Origin: an uncultured bacterium
GTDB taxonomy: Bacteria; Hydrogenedentota; Hydrogenedentia; Hydrogenedentales; CAILVY01
NCBI GenBank assembly: GCA_937951485.1
Contig: CALEDJ010000023.1
Span: forward strand, 6,194-70,193
Reading direction: 5' to 3'
Length of the DNA stretch: 64,000 bases
The position numbers and the translations under genes are program-made. How positions within the stretch are numbered: the stretch's first letter is position 1; each line of letters opens with the position of its first letter. The notes below the pieces were generated by a model. The model saw only the letters and a program-made list of their open reading frames with translations, was not told where the DNA came from and made no database searches. Positions 44,201-52,795 of this stretch are shown here, in pieces.

Positions 44201-45943
44201 TCACGATCGTATCACCGTAACAAAGCGCGCGCCAGCCGCTTCGCCATTCTGTTCCAGCCGGCATTCGAGGCGGGTGTCGCCGGGTTCCGGGCGCAGGCCC
44301 GTAATCCGGGCGGACGATGCGCCAGGGGCGACCGCGGCATGACCCTCCGTGCCGCCGAATTTGAGATAGACCACGCCCTCCGTCCTGGCCGGCGCGAACG
44401 TGATGACGGCGTCGTAGTTTCCGGCGCGCTCCACATGCACCTCCCAGTAGCCGGGCGTGTCGGCCATCCAGTTTTCCGCGCCGCGCCAGTCCTGCCGCGT
44501 AAGCGTGATCGGGTTCTCGTGATCGCTGCCAAGATGAATCCGCACAGGCGCATACCCGCGCGTCGCGCTGACATCGGCGAACCAGGCCTCATACGCGGCC
44601 CGCAACTCTCGCACTGTTTCGGGGTGTTCTGCGGCCACGTCCTTTGTCTCCCCGGGATCGGCAGTCAAGTCATAGAGTTCCTCGCCATTCACCAGTTTCC
44701 AGCGCTGCGTGCGGACGGCGCTGTTCCTGAAGGCTTCTGGGGTGTCGCCGCGATGCCATTGGAAAAACAGCGTTCTGTCAGGCCACTGTCTGGCGGCTTC
44801 GCCGTCGCGCAGCAACGGCGCCAGGCTGACGCCGTCGAATGCGGGGGGCTTCTCCTCCGTCGCACCGCACAGTTCCAGCAGCGTGGGGGCGATATCAATG
44901 TGCGCAGCGATGCGGTCCACATCGCGCCCGCCATCAAGCGCCGCGGGCCAGCGCGCGAAGAAGGGCACGCGGATGCCGCCTTCGTAAACGGTGGTCTTCC
45001 AGCCGCGCATGCCCGCGTTGAAACGGTCTCCGACGCCCAAATCCTGCGCGCCGTTGTCGGTCATGAAGATGACTGCGGTGTGTCGGGTGAGGTCCATTTC
45101 GTCCAGCGCGTCCAGGATGCGCCCGACATTCTGGTCCACGTTGGCGATCATGCCATAGACCTGCGCCGTCTTTTCGTCCAGCCCGGCGGCGCGATACGGC
45201 GCGGCGTACTCCTCCGCAACCTGCAGCGGCGTATGCGGCGCGTTATATGACACATACGTGAAAAAGGGCGCGTCCCGGTGCGCCGCGATGAAATGCAACG
45301 CCGCATCGGTGAAGATGTCCGTGCAGTACCCGCAACCTTTCACCGCTTTCCCGTTGTGCTGGAGCACAGGATCAAAATAGGTGTTTTCGCGTTCAAAAAA
45401 TTCCGGGTCCGACGGCTGTGCGATGCCGCCGCCGTAATGCACGAGCGATTCCTCGAACCCCCGGTCCATGGGGCGCAGCGGATAGTTGTCGCCGAGATGC
45501 CATTTGCCGAAGATGCCGGTCCGGTAGCCCGCCGCCCGCAGCATCTCCGCCAAAGTCCTCTCGCGGGGATGCATCATGGACCGGCCCGCGTAAGTGTCCA
45601 CCACCCCCGTCCGGTAGTTGTACCTGCCGGTCATCAGGCTGGCGCGCGTCGGCGAACACACCGGGCTGACGTGGAATTGCGTGAAGCGGACGCTCTCCCG
45701 GTGCAGGCGGTCCTGATGCGGCGTCTTCAGCACCGGGTTGCCATGACATCCCAAGTCGCCATAGCCCTGATCATCCGTGATGATCAGCACGACGTTCGGC
45801 CGCCTCCGCGCCGCGTCCCCGCGCGCCGAACGCAGGGAAACAGCGCCGAGCGCCGATCCGGCGGCCACCCCGAGGGACGCCCTGCCAAGAAAATGCCGCC
45901 GATTCATTCCTTTCACGGCATGATTTCCACTACTGGTGGCCAT
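44201..45943 (-). CDS. Tat-exported sulfatase (formylglycine-dependent)
   Basis: A 580-residue sulfatase. The N-terminus has a Tat signal (NRRHFLGRASLGVAAGSALG). The metal site opens with NVVLIITDDQGYGDLGC, and C96 in CSPTR is the Cys-type sulfatase motif converted to formylglycine. GKWHLG supplies further active-site residues and MTDNGAQDLG the late Asp-Asn pair. A C-terminal beta domain of about 130 residues extends the usual A-type arylsulfatase. It likely removes sulfate from glycans in the periplasm. No maturation enzyme is encoded in the window. An internal ATG at 45907 is an alternative start. Confidence 0.93.
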   Translation of the reverse strand: MATSSGNHAVKGMNRRHFLGRASLGVAAGSALGAVSLRSARGDAARRRPNVVLIITDDQGYGDLGCHGNPVLKTPHQDRLHRESVRFTQFHVSPVCSPTRASLMTGRYNYRTGVVDTYAGRSMMHPRERTLAEMLRAAGYRTGIFGKWHLGDNYPLRPMDRGFEESLVHYGGGIAQPSDPEFFERENTYFDPVLQHNGKAVKGCGYCTDIFTDAALHFIAAHRDAPFFTYVSYNAPHTPLQVAEEYAAPYRAAGLDEKTAQVYGMIANVDQNVGRILDALDEMDLTRHTAVIFMTDNGAQDLGVGDRFNAGMRGWKTTVYEGGIRVPFFARWPAALDGGRDVDRIAAHIDIAPTLLELCGATEEKPPAFDGVSLAPLLRDGEAARQWPDRTLFFQWHRGDTPEAFRNSAVRTQRWKLVNGEELYDLTADPGETKDVAAEHPETVRELRAAYEAWFADVSATRGYAPVRIHLGSDHENPITLTRQDWRGAENWMADTPGYWEVHVERAGNYDAVITFAPARTEGVVYLKFGGTEGHAAVAPGASSARITGLRPEPGDTRLECRLEQNGEAAGARFVTVIRS

Positions 45944-45982
45944 ATAAGTTTTTCACCAGGTCCAATCGTTGTTTCCATTTCC

Positions 45983-46144
45983 GTAACATTTCAGCCGCAT
46001 GGCGACAGAGGCAGCCGATATCGCACCTCCTCCATACCCGTCACTGCGAGTCCCACACCGCCTTCGCTCAGCGGCGCGGCGCGCCGCACCGCCGGCAATG
46101 ACGGGATTACGCGCAGTGATTCCTTCAGTGGGCTAAAATGTTAC
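45983..46144. mobile_element. Complete 162-bp element with GTAACATTTCAGCC inverted ends
   Basis: GTAACATTTCAGCC (45983-45996) is matched by GGCTAAAATGTTAC (46131-46144), inverse at 13 of 14 positions. Inside lie CGTCACTGCGAGTCCCACAC, a GC-rich hairpin (CAGCGGCGCGGCGCGCCGC), CAATGACGGG and CGCAGTGATTCCTTCAGT, the modules seen in the partial copies. The right end runs 12 bp into the sulfotransferase frame. Confidence 0.78.
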
Positions 46145-47581
46145 GTATCCCAGTATTTGAATCTCATCGGCCAGTTGTTCTTCCACCATGGCGATGAGCG
46201 GACCATATCGCTCCATGTTCTCGCGCCATCCCTGCACCAGCGCGCGCGGCCTCCCCGTATCCGAATACAGCGACACCTTGATCTGCAGGAACTTCTCCGC
46301 GAGTTCACAATCCAGATTCAGGAAATCGAATATTTTCCCAAACGCGCTTTGGGGGTCCAGGACAAGGTCCTCATAACGCATCGGCAATATCTCATAGCGA
46401 TCCGGTACTGGTTCCACATACCAGGTGCGCACGTGCTCTTTGAATGCCTCCGCCACAGTCATGCCCTTTTTGTAGCAGGCCCGCCGATACTCGCGGTCAA
46501 TGGTGCTGGCGTAGAAGAAGTCCACCTCGTTCAGAAACTCCTCCTGTCGGATGTCCGTTTTTCGATTTACTTCGGCATATTCCAGGAATGAAATCATCAC
46601 ATCCCGGGGATCCCGCTGCAAACGAATGACCTTTTGCGGCAAGTCAAGCCCCGGCAGAAACCGTCGCCATTCGTCTTCAAGGTATGGGGGGGAGGGGCTG
46701 TGCGATTTGACGGTCAACGTGTACTGCGGTCCCTCCGTAAACTGTCCATAGATGCTTTGGCACCTCAGACCGCTGGAACCCTGAAGCACGGATTGCAGGA
46801 AATTGCTTCCCGCGCGCGGGTATGACAACACGACGGCGGGCAACGGATAGGGCAATTTTGCAGCAGTTTCGCGCGCGCGCGCCACCTGCAGTTTGGAGCG
46901 GATCGGCTGCACCTGCACCGTTTTCACGATTGAGCGATCATCCACCAGAATTCTTTCAAGCAGGGCATCGTCCTGAACAATGTGGTCCAGGGTGCGCTTG
47001 TCATTCAGAATGCGGCGCAAATACGCGATGTTCGACTCATCCCATATGCCGGACTGCGCCAGTTTTTCCGCTACTGCGCGCCGCACCGGAGCCTGTGTGA
47101 CAATCCATGCTGAAAGCGATTCCGATTTCAGCGCCTCTTGAATCAAGCGTTTTGACAGCGCTTCATCGCCCGCCAGGAAGGGCAACGTTTGGGGATTTCG
47201 TATAATGGTTTTCAGTGCGCCTGCAAAGGGTTCCTGCCACAGGGGGCCGGACGACAGTTTTTCAAGCACCTCCCGCTGCACGCGTTTGTCATCAATCACG
47301 CGCATTGTCTGGATCGCTTCCTCCCGATACTGTCCCCGGGACAAAATGTGACATATCATTTTGCGCGCGTCGTCGTCTTCCAGCAGATTCCCCACCAGAT
47401 GCTCATCCGCGATAGCGTGGATTACGTCCGGGCATGCAACAATCGGCTTCAAGACATCCGCTTTTGCCGCCAGTTTCTCTTGGATTTCAATTGTATTGCC
47501 CAGCGCTTCGAGTAACGGCTCACTTTTCTTGACGCGACTGATCAGCCATTTCTGGAATCGCCGCCTGATGTCTAATCCCAT
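46133..47581 (-). CDS. Sulfotransferase-domain protein with N-terminal helical repeats
   Basis: A 482-residue protein. Residues 1-235 are all-helical, with a loose repeat such as ILSRGQYREEAIQTMRVIDDKR, RRILNDKRTLDHIV and LLERILVDDRSIVK; no family is recognised. From about 250, a PAPS-dependent sulfotransferase domain has VVLSYPRAGSNFLQS (5'-phosphosulfate loop) and RLQRDPRDVMISFL (3'-phosphate site), ending with YEILPMRYEDLVLDP. It follows the Wzm/Wzt-like genes in one minus-strand operon (48 bp after the ATPase gene), so it probably sulfates the exported glycan. The last codons and stop come from an adjoining repeat element. Confidence 0.85.
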   Translation of the reverse strand: MGLDIRRRFQKWLISRVKKSEPLLEALGNTIEIQEKLAAKADVLKPIVACPDVIHAIADEHLVGNLLEDDDARKMICHILSRGQYREEAIQTMRVIDDKRVQREVLEKLSSGPLWQEPFAGALKTIIRNPQTLPFLAGDEALSKRLIQEALKSESLSAWIVTQAPVRRAVAEKLAQSGIWDESNIAYLRRILNDKRTLDHIVQDDALLERILVDDRSIVKTVQVQPIRSKLQVARARETAAKLPYPLPAVVLSYPRAGSNFLQSVLQGSSGLRCQSIYGQFTEGPQYTLTVKSHSPSPPYLEDEWRRFLPGLDLPQKVIRLQRDPRDVMISFLEYAEVNRKTDIRQEEFLNEVDFFYASTIDREYRRACYKKGMTVAEAFKEHVRTWYVEPVPDRYEILPMRYEDLVLDPQSAFGKIFDFLNLDCELAEKFLQIKVSLYSDTGRPRALVQGWRENMERYGPLIAMVEEQLADEIQILGYVTF

Positions 47582-47629
47582 GATGTTGTGTCCCTGATGC
47601 GTTGTTGGATGAAGTTGTTTTCGCTTGTT

Positions 47630-48955
47630 TCAGAGGGGAGTACTGTCAACGTTTTCCCCATCCACAGAAAACGAATATGAATGCTGGATGTGTTTGATGC
47701 CCACGCAACGGCGCCCGCCGCTCTCTACGAAAAACTCTTTCACAATGTTTCGCCAGAGATAATGCTGCCCATCGGCTATCGGCATCACGATCACATAATG
47801 CCCGGGGCAGAAGTCGAAATCCGGAATGCGTACTTCGTAGGTAACATGACCGCTATGGATGTTGGCGAAACGGTCATCTTCCGCCGTGGCAATGGAGGCA
47901 ATAAGCAGACCGTCTTTCCGGAAAAAATTGATCGTCGAAAACAAATGCTGGACATGACGTCGCAATCTGAAGGAAACACGGATAACAACTTCACCGTGGA
48001 TTCTGATCACGTCCGTTTTTCGTCCGTCCACCAATAGTTCACAGTGGATGTCTTCCACGCAGTCACTCTCAGGATGTATCGGGCCATAAAGGGTATTTTC
48101 GGATTTCTCCGTCGTTTCAATCTTCAAGGATTGCTTCTGTTGGTTTTCTGTCGCGCTGGCGCTTTTCGGCGGTTTTTGGCGCGAGAGTTTCTCCTTTTCC
48201 TGTGTCTCCAGAAAACTATTATACGCCTCGACAGCGTCCCGGGACGGGCCGATGGCCATGATGCGGCCTTTATGCAACCAGATCGCCTCCTTGCAGAGTT
48301 TGATGACTGCGCTTTGGGAATGGGAAACGAAAACAACAGTGACGTTCTGTGATTTCAATTCTTCCAAGCGGGCAAAGCATTTGTTCTGGAAGGCGTAATC
48401 GCCGACAGCGAGAATCTCGTCAATCAGTAGAATTTCGGGTTTCAGATGCGCGGCGACGGCGAAGCCAAGCCTTGCTTTCATGCCGCTGCTGTAGGTTTCG
48501 ATGGGGCTGGTGATGAATTCCTCAAGTTCGGAGAAGTCAACAATTTCATCCACGATCGCCTTGGTCTCTTTTCGGTTGAAGCCGTGGAGGGCGGCGGCGT
48601 TATAGATGTTGTCGAGGCCGGAGAGGGCGGGATTGAAACCCGCGCCGAGATTGATGAGGGCCTGGACGCGGCCGTCCATGACAATGCGGCCGGCGTCGGG
48701 CTTGACGATGCCGTTCATCATTTTGAGCAGCGTGCTCTTGCCGGAACCGTTGCGCCCGATGAGCGCAAGGGTGTCGCCCTGTTCGAGTTCAAACGAGACG
48801 TCGTTGACGGCAAAGAACTCATCTTTGCGCAGTTCGAGGGAGGGCTTCCTGCCGAGGATGTGGTCGAAGAGGTCGCGCATGCCGTAGCCGAGGTGGGCGT
48901 TGGCGTTGCGGGAGTATTTCTTGAAGACATTCTGCACCTGGACAATCGGGGCCAT
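47630..48955 (-). CDS. Polysaccharide ABC exporter, ATP-binding subunit (Wzt-like)
   Basis: A 441-residue protein. The ATPase half has Walker A GRNGSGKST, the modified signature YSSGMKARLGFA typical of polysaccharide exporters, and Walker B EILLIDEILAVGD. After a charged linker (about 250-300), the C-terminal beta-sandwich (VIRIHGEVVIRVSFRLRRHV, TINFFRKDGLLIAS) resembles Wzt-C, which selects the finished glycan. The ATG at 48955 lies 1 bp after the permease stop. The long upstream open frame to 49099 is permease sequence in another frame. Confidence 0.93.
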   Translation of the reverse strand: MAPIVQVQNVFKKYSRNANAHLGYGMRDLFDHILGRKPSLELRKDEFFAVNDVSFELEQGDTLALIGRNGSGKSTLLKMMNGIVKPDAGRIVMDGRVQALINLGAGFNPALSGLDNIYNAAALHGFNRKETKAIVDEIVDFSELEEFITSPIETYSSGMKARLGFAVAAHLKPEILLIDEILAVGDYAFQNKCFARLEELKSQNVTVVFVSHSQSAVIKLCKEAIWLHKGRIMAIGPSRDAVEAYNSFLETQEKEKLSRQKPPKSASATENQQKQSLKIETTEKSENTLYGPIHPESDCVEDIHCELLVDGRKTDVIRIHGEVVIRVSFRLRRHVQHLFSTINFFRKDGLLIASIATAEDDRFANIHSGHVTYEVRIPDFDFCPGHYVIVMPIADGQHYLWRNIVKEFFVESGGRRCVGIKHIQHSYSFSVDGENVDSTPL

Positions 48956-48956
48956 G

Positions 48957-49820
48957 CTACGCTTTCTCCGAGAGCACGGTGAGGGATATATGAAATATGA
49001 ACCATGAGAAAAGGAATAACAATCCGAAAAGGATGCCGCGTGCAAGGAATTCGGCGGGGTAGTGCATGGCATTTTCCGTGGCGAGGGTGCGCAGGTCAAG
49101 GAAGATGGGGGCGATGGGGCTGGTGGTGTGGAGCCACGCCCAGGCGCCGGTGAGCGGCAAGGGCCACAGCACGGGCGACAGGTAGCGGTAGGGGCCGAGG
49201 CCGATACGGATCGCGGTGGCCACGTCGGAGTAGATGGCGTTGAGCGGGGCGAAAAAGAGGCCGATGGCCGCTCCCACGAGAATGACGGACGGGAACAGCA
49301 GCAGGAACTTGATGAACCCGACAGGGGAGAAGGCGCTCAGGCCCTCAGCCAGGGCGCTGCGGCACAGAAGCAGCGAAAAGAACAGCATCGCCAGGAGGCG
49401 GAAAAAGCAGTTGAAGGCGATGCGGAAAATCACCGAGAGGATGAGCGCTTCCGGCGGCAGTTTCAGGTGCGAGAGCAACGGCTTGGATGTTCTCACCAGG
49501 GTCACCATGCGCATGACGGACTCCACGAAGGTGGCGTACATGAGCAGGCCGTAGATAATGAAAATAGAATAGGGCATGCCGGTTTCGCCGGGGGTGATGA
49601 CACGGGATCGCTTGAGCGCATAGAAAATGAAGCCGAGCACAAGCGGGTCAATGAGTTCCCAGACCATGCCGAATTGGGATTTGGCATAGTCCGATTTGAT
49701 GTCCCTGACCACGAGCCGCAACGCCATGTAACGCGACTGAATCATACCGCGCACCATGGCCCGGATCACGTTCTTCGGGCTATAGGTCTCCGATTGTGGA
49801 GTATATACCACCCTTGGCAT
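48957..49820 (-). CDS. Polysaccharide ABC-2 permease (Wzm-like)
   Basis: A 287-residue inner-membrane permease of the ABC-2/TagG type with about six helices. The cytoplasmic N-terminal part (RLVVRDIKSDYAKSQFGMVWELIDPLVLGFIFYAL) is the family signature; further helices include LLAMLFFSLLLCRSALAEG and FGLLFLFSWFIFHISLTVLS. It would pass a lipid-linked polysaccharide across the membrane, driven by the Wzt-like subunit encoded next. The ATG at 49820 is chosen because it gives the normal length. Confidence 0.92.
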   Translation of the reverse strand: MPRVVYTPQSETYSPKNVIRAMVRGMIQSRYMALRLVVRDIKSDYAKSQFGMVWELIDPLVLGFIFYALKRSRVITPGETGMPYSIFIIYGLLMYATFVESVMRMVTLVRTSKPLLSHLKLPPEALILSVIFRIAFNCFFRLLAMLFFSLLLCRSALAEGLSAFSPVGFIKFLLLFPSVILVGAAIGLFFAPLNAIYSDVATAIRIGLGPYRYLSPVLWPLPLTGAWAWLHTTSPIAPIFLDLRTLATENAMHYPAEFLARGILFGLLFLFSWFIFHISLTVLSEKA

Positions 49821-50133
49821 TACAGGTTGTCTATCCTCTTCCCGGGATTCTTGCCGCTTGGGATATGCCGGGCAATATGCCGTAGTCCCTGCTGAGTGAG
49901 AATAAGAGGACGCGCCGCCAAATGCAAGCGGAATGGCGACAGGTGTCCCGCCCGCCAGGCTGAAGCCTGTACTCCAGAACTTTGCCAGGCGGAAGCCAGT
50001 ACTCCGGAACGGCGGGCCTGTCGTGATCGCTCTCCGGTCTTTCAATTTGCGGCATGGCCGGATACAATGGGAAAAAGCACGGGCTGAAGGGCGCGGATAG
50101 GCGTTGCAATCACGGGAAAAAGGAGCATCGGTC
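49821..50133. other. Divergent spacer with two tandem 27-bp repeats
   Basis: A 313-bp gap between the exporter operon and the heparinase-like gene. It contains the repeat pair listed separately. The ribosome site AAGGAGC of the heparinase-like gene lies at its end. No further gene was recognised. Confidence 0.5.
49954..50010 (+). repeat. Two tandem copies of the 27-bp palindromic repeat
   Basis: GCCAGGCTGAAGCCTGTACT followed by CCAGAAC (49954-49980), then GCCAGGCGGAAGCCAGTACT followed by CCGGAAC (49984-50010). The first keeps the AGGCT/AGCCT pairing; the second has lost part of it. A third copy lies inverted at 19864-19890. Confidence 0.75.
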
Positions 50134-52437
50134 ATGCGGAATGCCGGAATTCTATTGCTTGGCGCGTTGTGTTGCGGTATATGCTTCCAAGTGGCGGGCG
50201 CGATTACCCTGGATGAATCGTCTGCGGAAGCGGAGGCATGGGGCTTTCGTCCCGACGCCGCGCGTCCGCCGGAATTGAATCCGCCGTCGTTCACCTGGCG
50301 GCCCGTGAAAGACGCGGCGGGCTATCGCCTGCAGGTCGCGGCGGATGCCGCGTTTCAGAAAATCGTTCACGAGGCTTCCAGCCCATGGTCGGCGCACTGT
50401 CCGGCGGAACCCCTGCCGCCGGGCGCATACCATTGGCGCTATGCCGCCGTGGACGTTTCCGGCGAACAAAGCGCCTGGAGCGGGATCCGGGCTTTCTCGA
50501 TGTCAGCGGACCTGCCTGTGTATCCCAAGCCCACGCGGGCGGCGCTGGCAGCACACATCCCGCGGGGGCATCCGCGCTTGTTCCTGCATCCGGACGAAGT
50601 CGCCCGATTCCAGGAATTCATCGCCGGGCCGCTGGCGGAGAACTGGGCGGCGCTGCGCCGGGAAGCCGACAAGCACCTGGAAAGTCCGCCGGACACTTCG
50701 GAGCCGCCGTTGTACCCGGAAGGGACGGTGCGCAAGGGCGAGGAATGGCGGAAAATCTGGTGGGGCAACCGGATGCGTTCAGTGGCCGTGGGCGAAGCGG
50801 CGGCGACCCTCGCGTTGGTCTATCGCCTGAGCGGTGATCGCGTCTATGGCGAGGCCGCGCGCGACCTGGTCATGGCCGCGATGGAATGGGACCCCGCCGG
50901 GTCCACCAACTACCGTTACAACGACGAGGCGGCCATGCCGCTCCTGTATCTCCCCGCGCGCGCCTACACATGGGCGCAGGACTGCTTCACGCCGGAACAG
51001 CGCGCGCGCGTGTACGAGCGGATGGCCGCGCGCGGCGCAGACTGTTACAACTACCTTTTGGCCGCGCGACACCTCTGGCGGCCCTATGACAGCCACTCCA
51101 ACCGCGCATGGCACAAACTCGGCGAATTGTCGCTGGCCTTTTACGGCGAGATACCCCAAGCGGAGGAATGGCTCGATTTCGCGCTTACCGTCTTCTTCAC
51201 CTGCTATCCGGTGTGGGGCGGCAACGACGGCGGCTGGCATGAAGGCGTCTCCTACTGGAACAGTTACATGGTCCGATTTCTGCACTGGGCCGCCGCGTCG
51301 CAGCCGATTCTCGGCATTGACCCCTTCGAAAAACCGTTCTTCCGCGAAACCGGCTACTACGGCATGTACACCCTGCCGCCCGGCGCGAAAGCCGGCGCCT
51401 TCGGCGACCTCGCCGCCCAGGCCGACTCGAACCGCATCGCCCCGCTCATGCGCCAACTCGCCGCGGGCGCGCGCAACCCCCACTGGCAATGGTACGCCGA
51501 CGCGCACGACGCATCCATCGGCGGCTACCACGGCCTGATCTGCGCTGTGCGCCTGCATGGCGTCGCCTCGGAAGTCCCTGTGGCGCTGCCGTCATCCCGG
51601 GCGTTTCCGGACGTCGGCCTTGCCGTCATGAACACCAATCTCCTCGACGGCGCGGACAACATCCAGGTGCATTTCAAGAGCAGCCCCTACGGCCGCCAGA
51701 GTCACGGCTACAATTCCAACAACAGTTTTCTCCTTAACATCAATGGCCAATGCGCCCTGATTGCATCGGGACGCCGCGACATCCACGGCAGCCCGCACCA
51801 TGTGAAATGGATGTGGGAGAGCAAATCGGACAACTCCATCCTCGTGGACGGCAAGGGCCAGATCGTGCATTCCGCCAAGGCCACGGGGCGCATCACGCAC
51901 TTCCAGACCACCCCCGAACTGGATTGCGTCGTCGGCGAGGCCGGCGAATCCTATACGAACCTGCACCGGTGGACCCGCCGCATTCTCTTCTTCAAGCCCT
52001 ACGGCATGATCATCCACGACGTGCTCGAAGCCCCGGCGCCGGCGACCTATCAATGGCTGCTTCACGCCCCCGCCCCGGCATTCACGATCGGCGAGAATGC
52101 GGCGTCCTGGGCGGGCGAACCGGGCCGCGTGGATGTGCAATTCCTGCACCCCGCGGGACTGCGCCTCTCGCAATCCGGCGAATTCGACACGCCCCCCCAC
52201 GATTGGGCCTCATTCACCCTCGATGAATGGCACCTCCGCGCCGAAACCCGGGAAAAGGCCGAAAAACAACAGTTTGTGACGTGGATTCGCATCAACGACG
52301 CGCCGGTCGCCGCCACATTGCACTCAGAAGACGCAACGCACATCGTCCGCCTGCAACTGCCCGACCGCGAAACAACAATCACCCTGCACCCCGACCAGTT
52401 CCGGGTGGAAGGTTTTGATGCTGTGATGGGCGATTGA
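50134..52437 (+). CDS. Secreted heparinase II/III-like (DUF4962-type) protein
   Basis: A 767-residue exported protein. A signal peptide (1-23, ending VAGAIT) precedes a fibronectin-like beta domain (about 40-140, FTWRPVKDAAGYRLQVAADAAF). An (alpha/alpha)-barrel follows (HPRLFLHPDEVARFQEF through AYTWAQDCFTPEQRARVYERM), with SHSNRAWHKLGELSLAF and WGGNDGGWHEGVSYWNSYM providing candidate His/Tyr catalytic residues. A C-terminal beta-sandwich with the heparinase II/III pattern (FKSSPYGRQSHGYNSNNSFLLNINGQ) completes the protein. Polysaccharide lyase activity on uronate-containing glycans is likely but the substrate is unknown. AAGGAG precedes the ATG. Confidence 0.78.
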   Translation: MRNAGILLLGALCCGICFQVAGAITLDESSAEAEAWGFRPDAARPPELNPPSFTWRPVKDAAGYRLQVAADAAFQKIVHEASSPWSAHCPAEPLPPGAYHWRYAAVDVSGEQSAWSGIRAFSMSADLPVYPKPTRAALAAHIPRGHPRLFLHPDEVARFQEFIAGPLAENWAALRREADKHLESPPDTSEPPLYPEGTVRKGEEWRKIWWGNRMRSVAVGEAAATLALVYRLSGDRVYGEAARDLVMAAMEWDPAGSTNYRYNDEAAMPLLYLPARAYTWAQDCFTPEQRARVYERMAARGADCYNYLLAARHLWRPYDSHSNRAWHKLGELSLAFYGEIPQAEEWLDFALTVFFTCYPVWGGNDGGWHEGVSYWNSYMVRFLHWAAASQPILGIDPFEKPFFRETGYYGMYTLPPGAKAGAFGDLAAQADSNRIAPLMRQLAAGARNPHWQWYADAHDASIGGYHGLICAVRLHGVASEVPVALPSSRAFPDVGLAVMNTNLLDGADNIQVHFKSSPYGRQSHGYNSNNSFLLNINGQCALIASGRRDIHGSPHHVKWMWESKSDNSILVDGKGQIVHSAKATGRITHFQTTPELDCVVGEAGESYTNLHRWTRRILFFKPYGMIIHDVLEAPAPATYQWLLHAPAPAFTIGENAASWAGEPGRVDVQFLHPAGLRLSQSGEFDTPPHDWASFTLDEWHLRAETREKAEKQQFVTWIRINDAPVAATLHSEDATHIVRLQLPDRETTITLHPDQFRVEGFDAVMGD

Positions 52438-52795
52438 GCCAGTGACGGATTCTCCTCGTTACAACGATCCCGCGGTGGAACGCATTACCACGACGCTTCC
52501 GCGTCGCGGGGACATGGCGGCGCGTTTCAGGGGAATACATCGTTCCCCGGCATAGAGCGTCTCAGGCATGCATTGCGCCGCAGGCGCGGAGCGACGAGGG
52601 GACAAGGTTCCCGATTCTAAAGTCTGTTGTTCACGCTTCAGCGTGCCAAGTTCTTCGTGCGCTGTGGTTCCGGGCTGAAGACCAGAAAGCCACCGCAGCG
52701 GTTTCCGAAAACTCCACCCGGCCGCCCATCCTCGTAACCTTCTGATATACTTCTCCCCCTTTATGTCGCAAGAAGGCCAAGAAGGCCGGTGACAT
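52438..52795. other. Spacer without recognised gene
   Basis: A 358-bp gap between the convergent heparinase-like and oxidoreductase genes. It holds the hairpin GTTGTTCACGCTTCAGCGTG (52626-52645), related to the one at 26983, but nothing coding was found on either strand. Confidence 0.5.
52626..52645. repeat. Short dispersed hairpin, second copy
   Basis: CACGCT-TC-AGCGTG forms a perfect 6-bp stem. The copy at 26983-27002 has CATG in place of CACG on one side and CATG in place of CGTG on the other, so the stem is maintained by paired changes. Confidence 0.5.
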
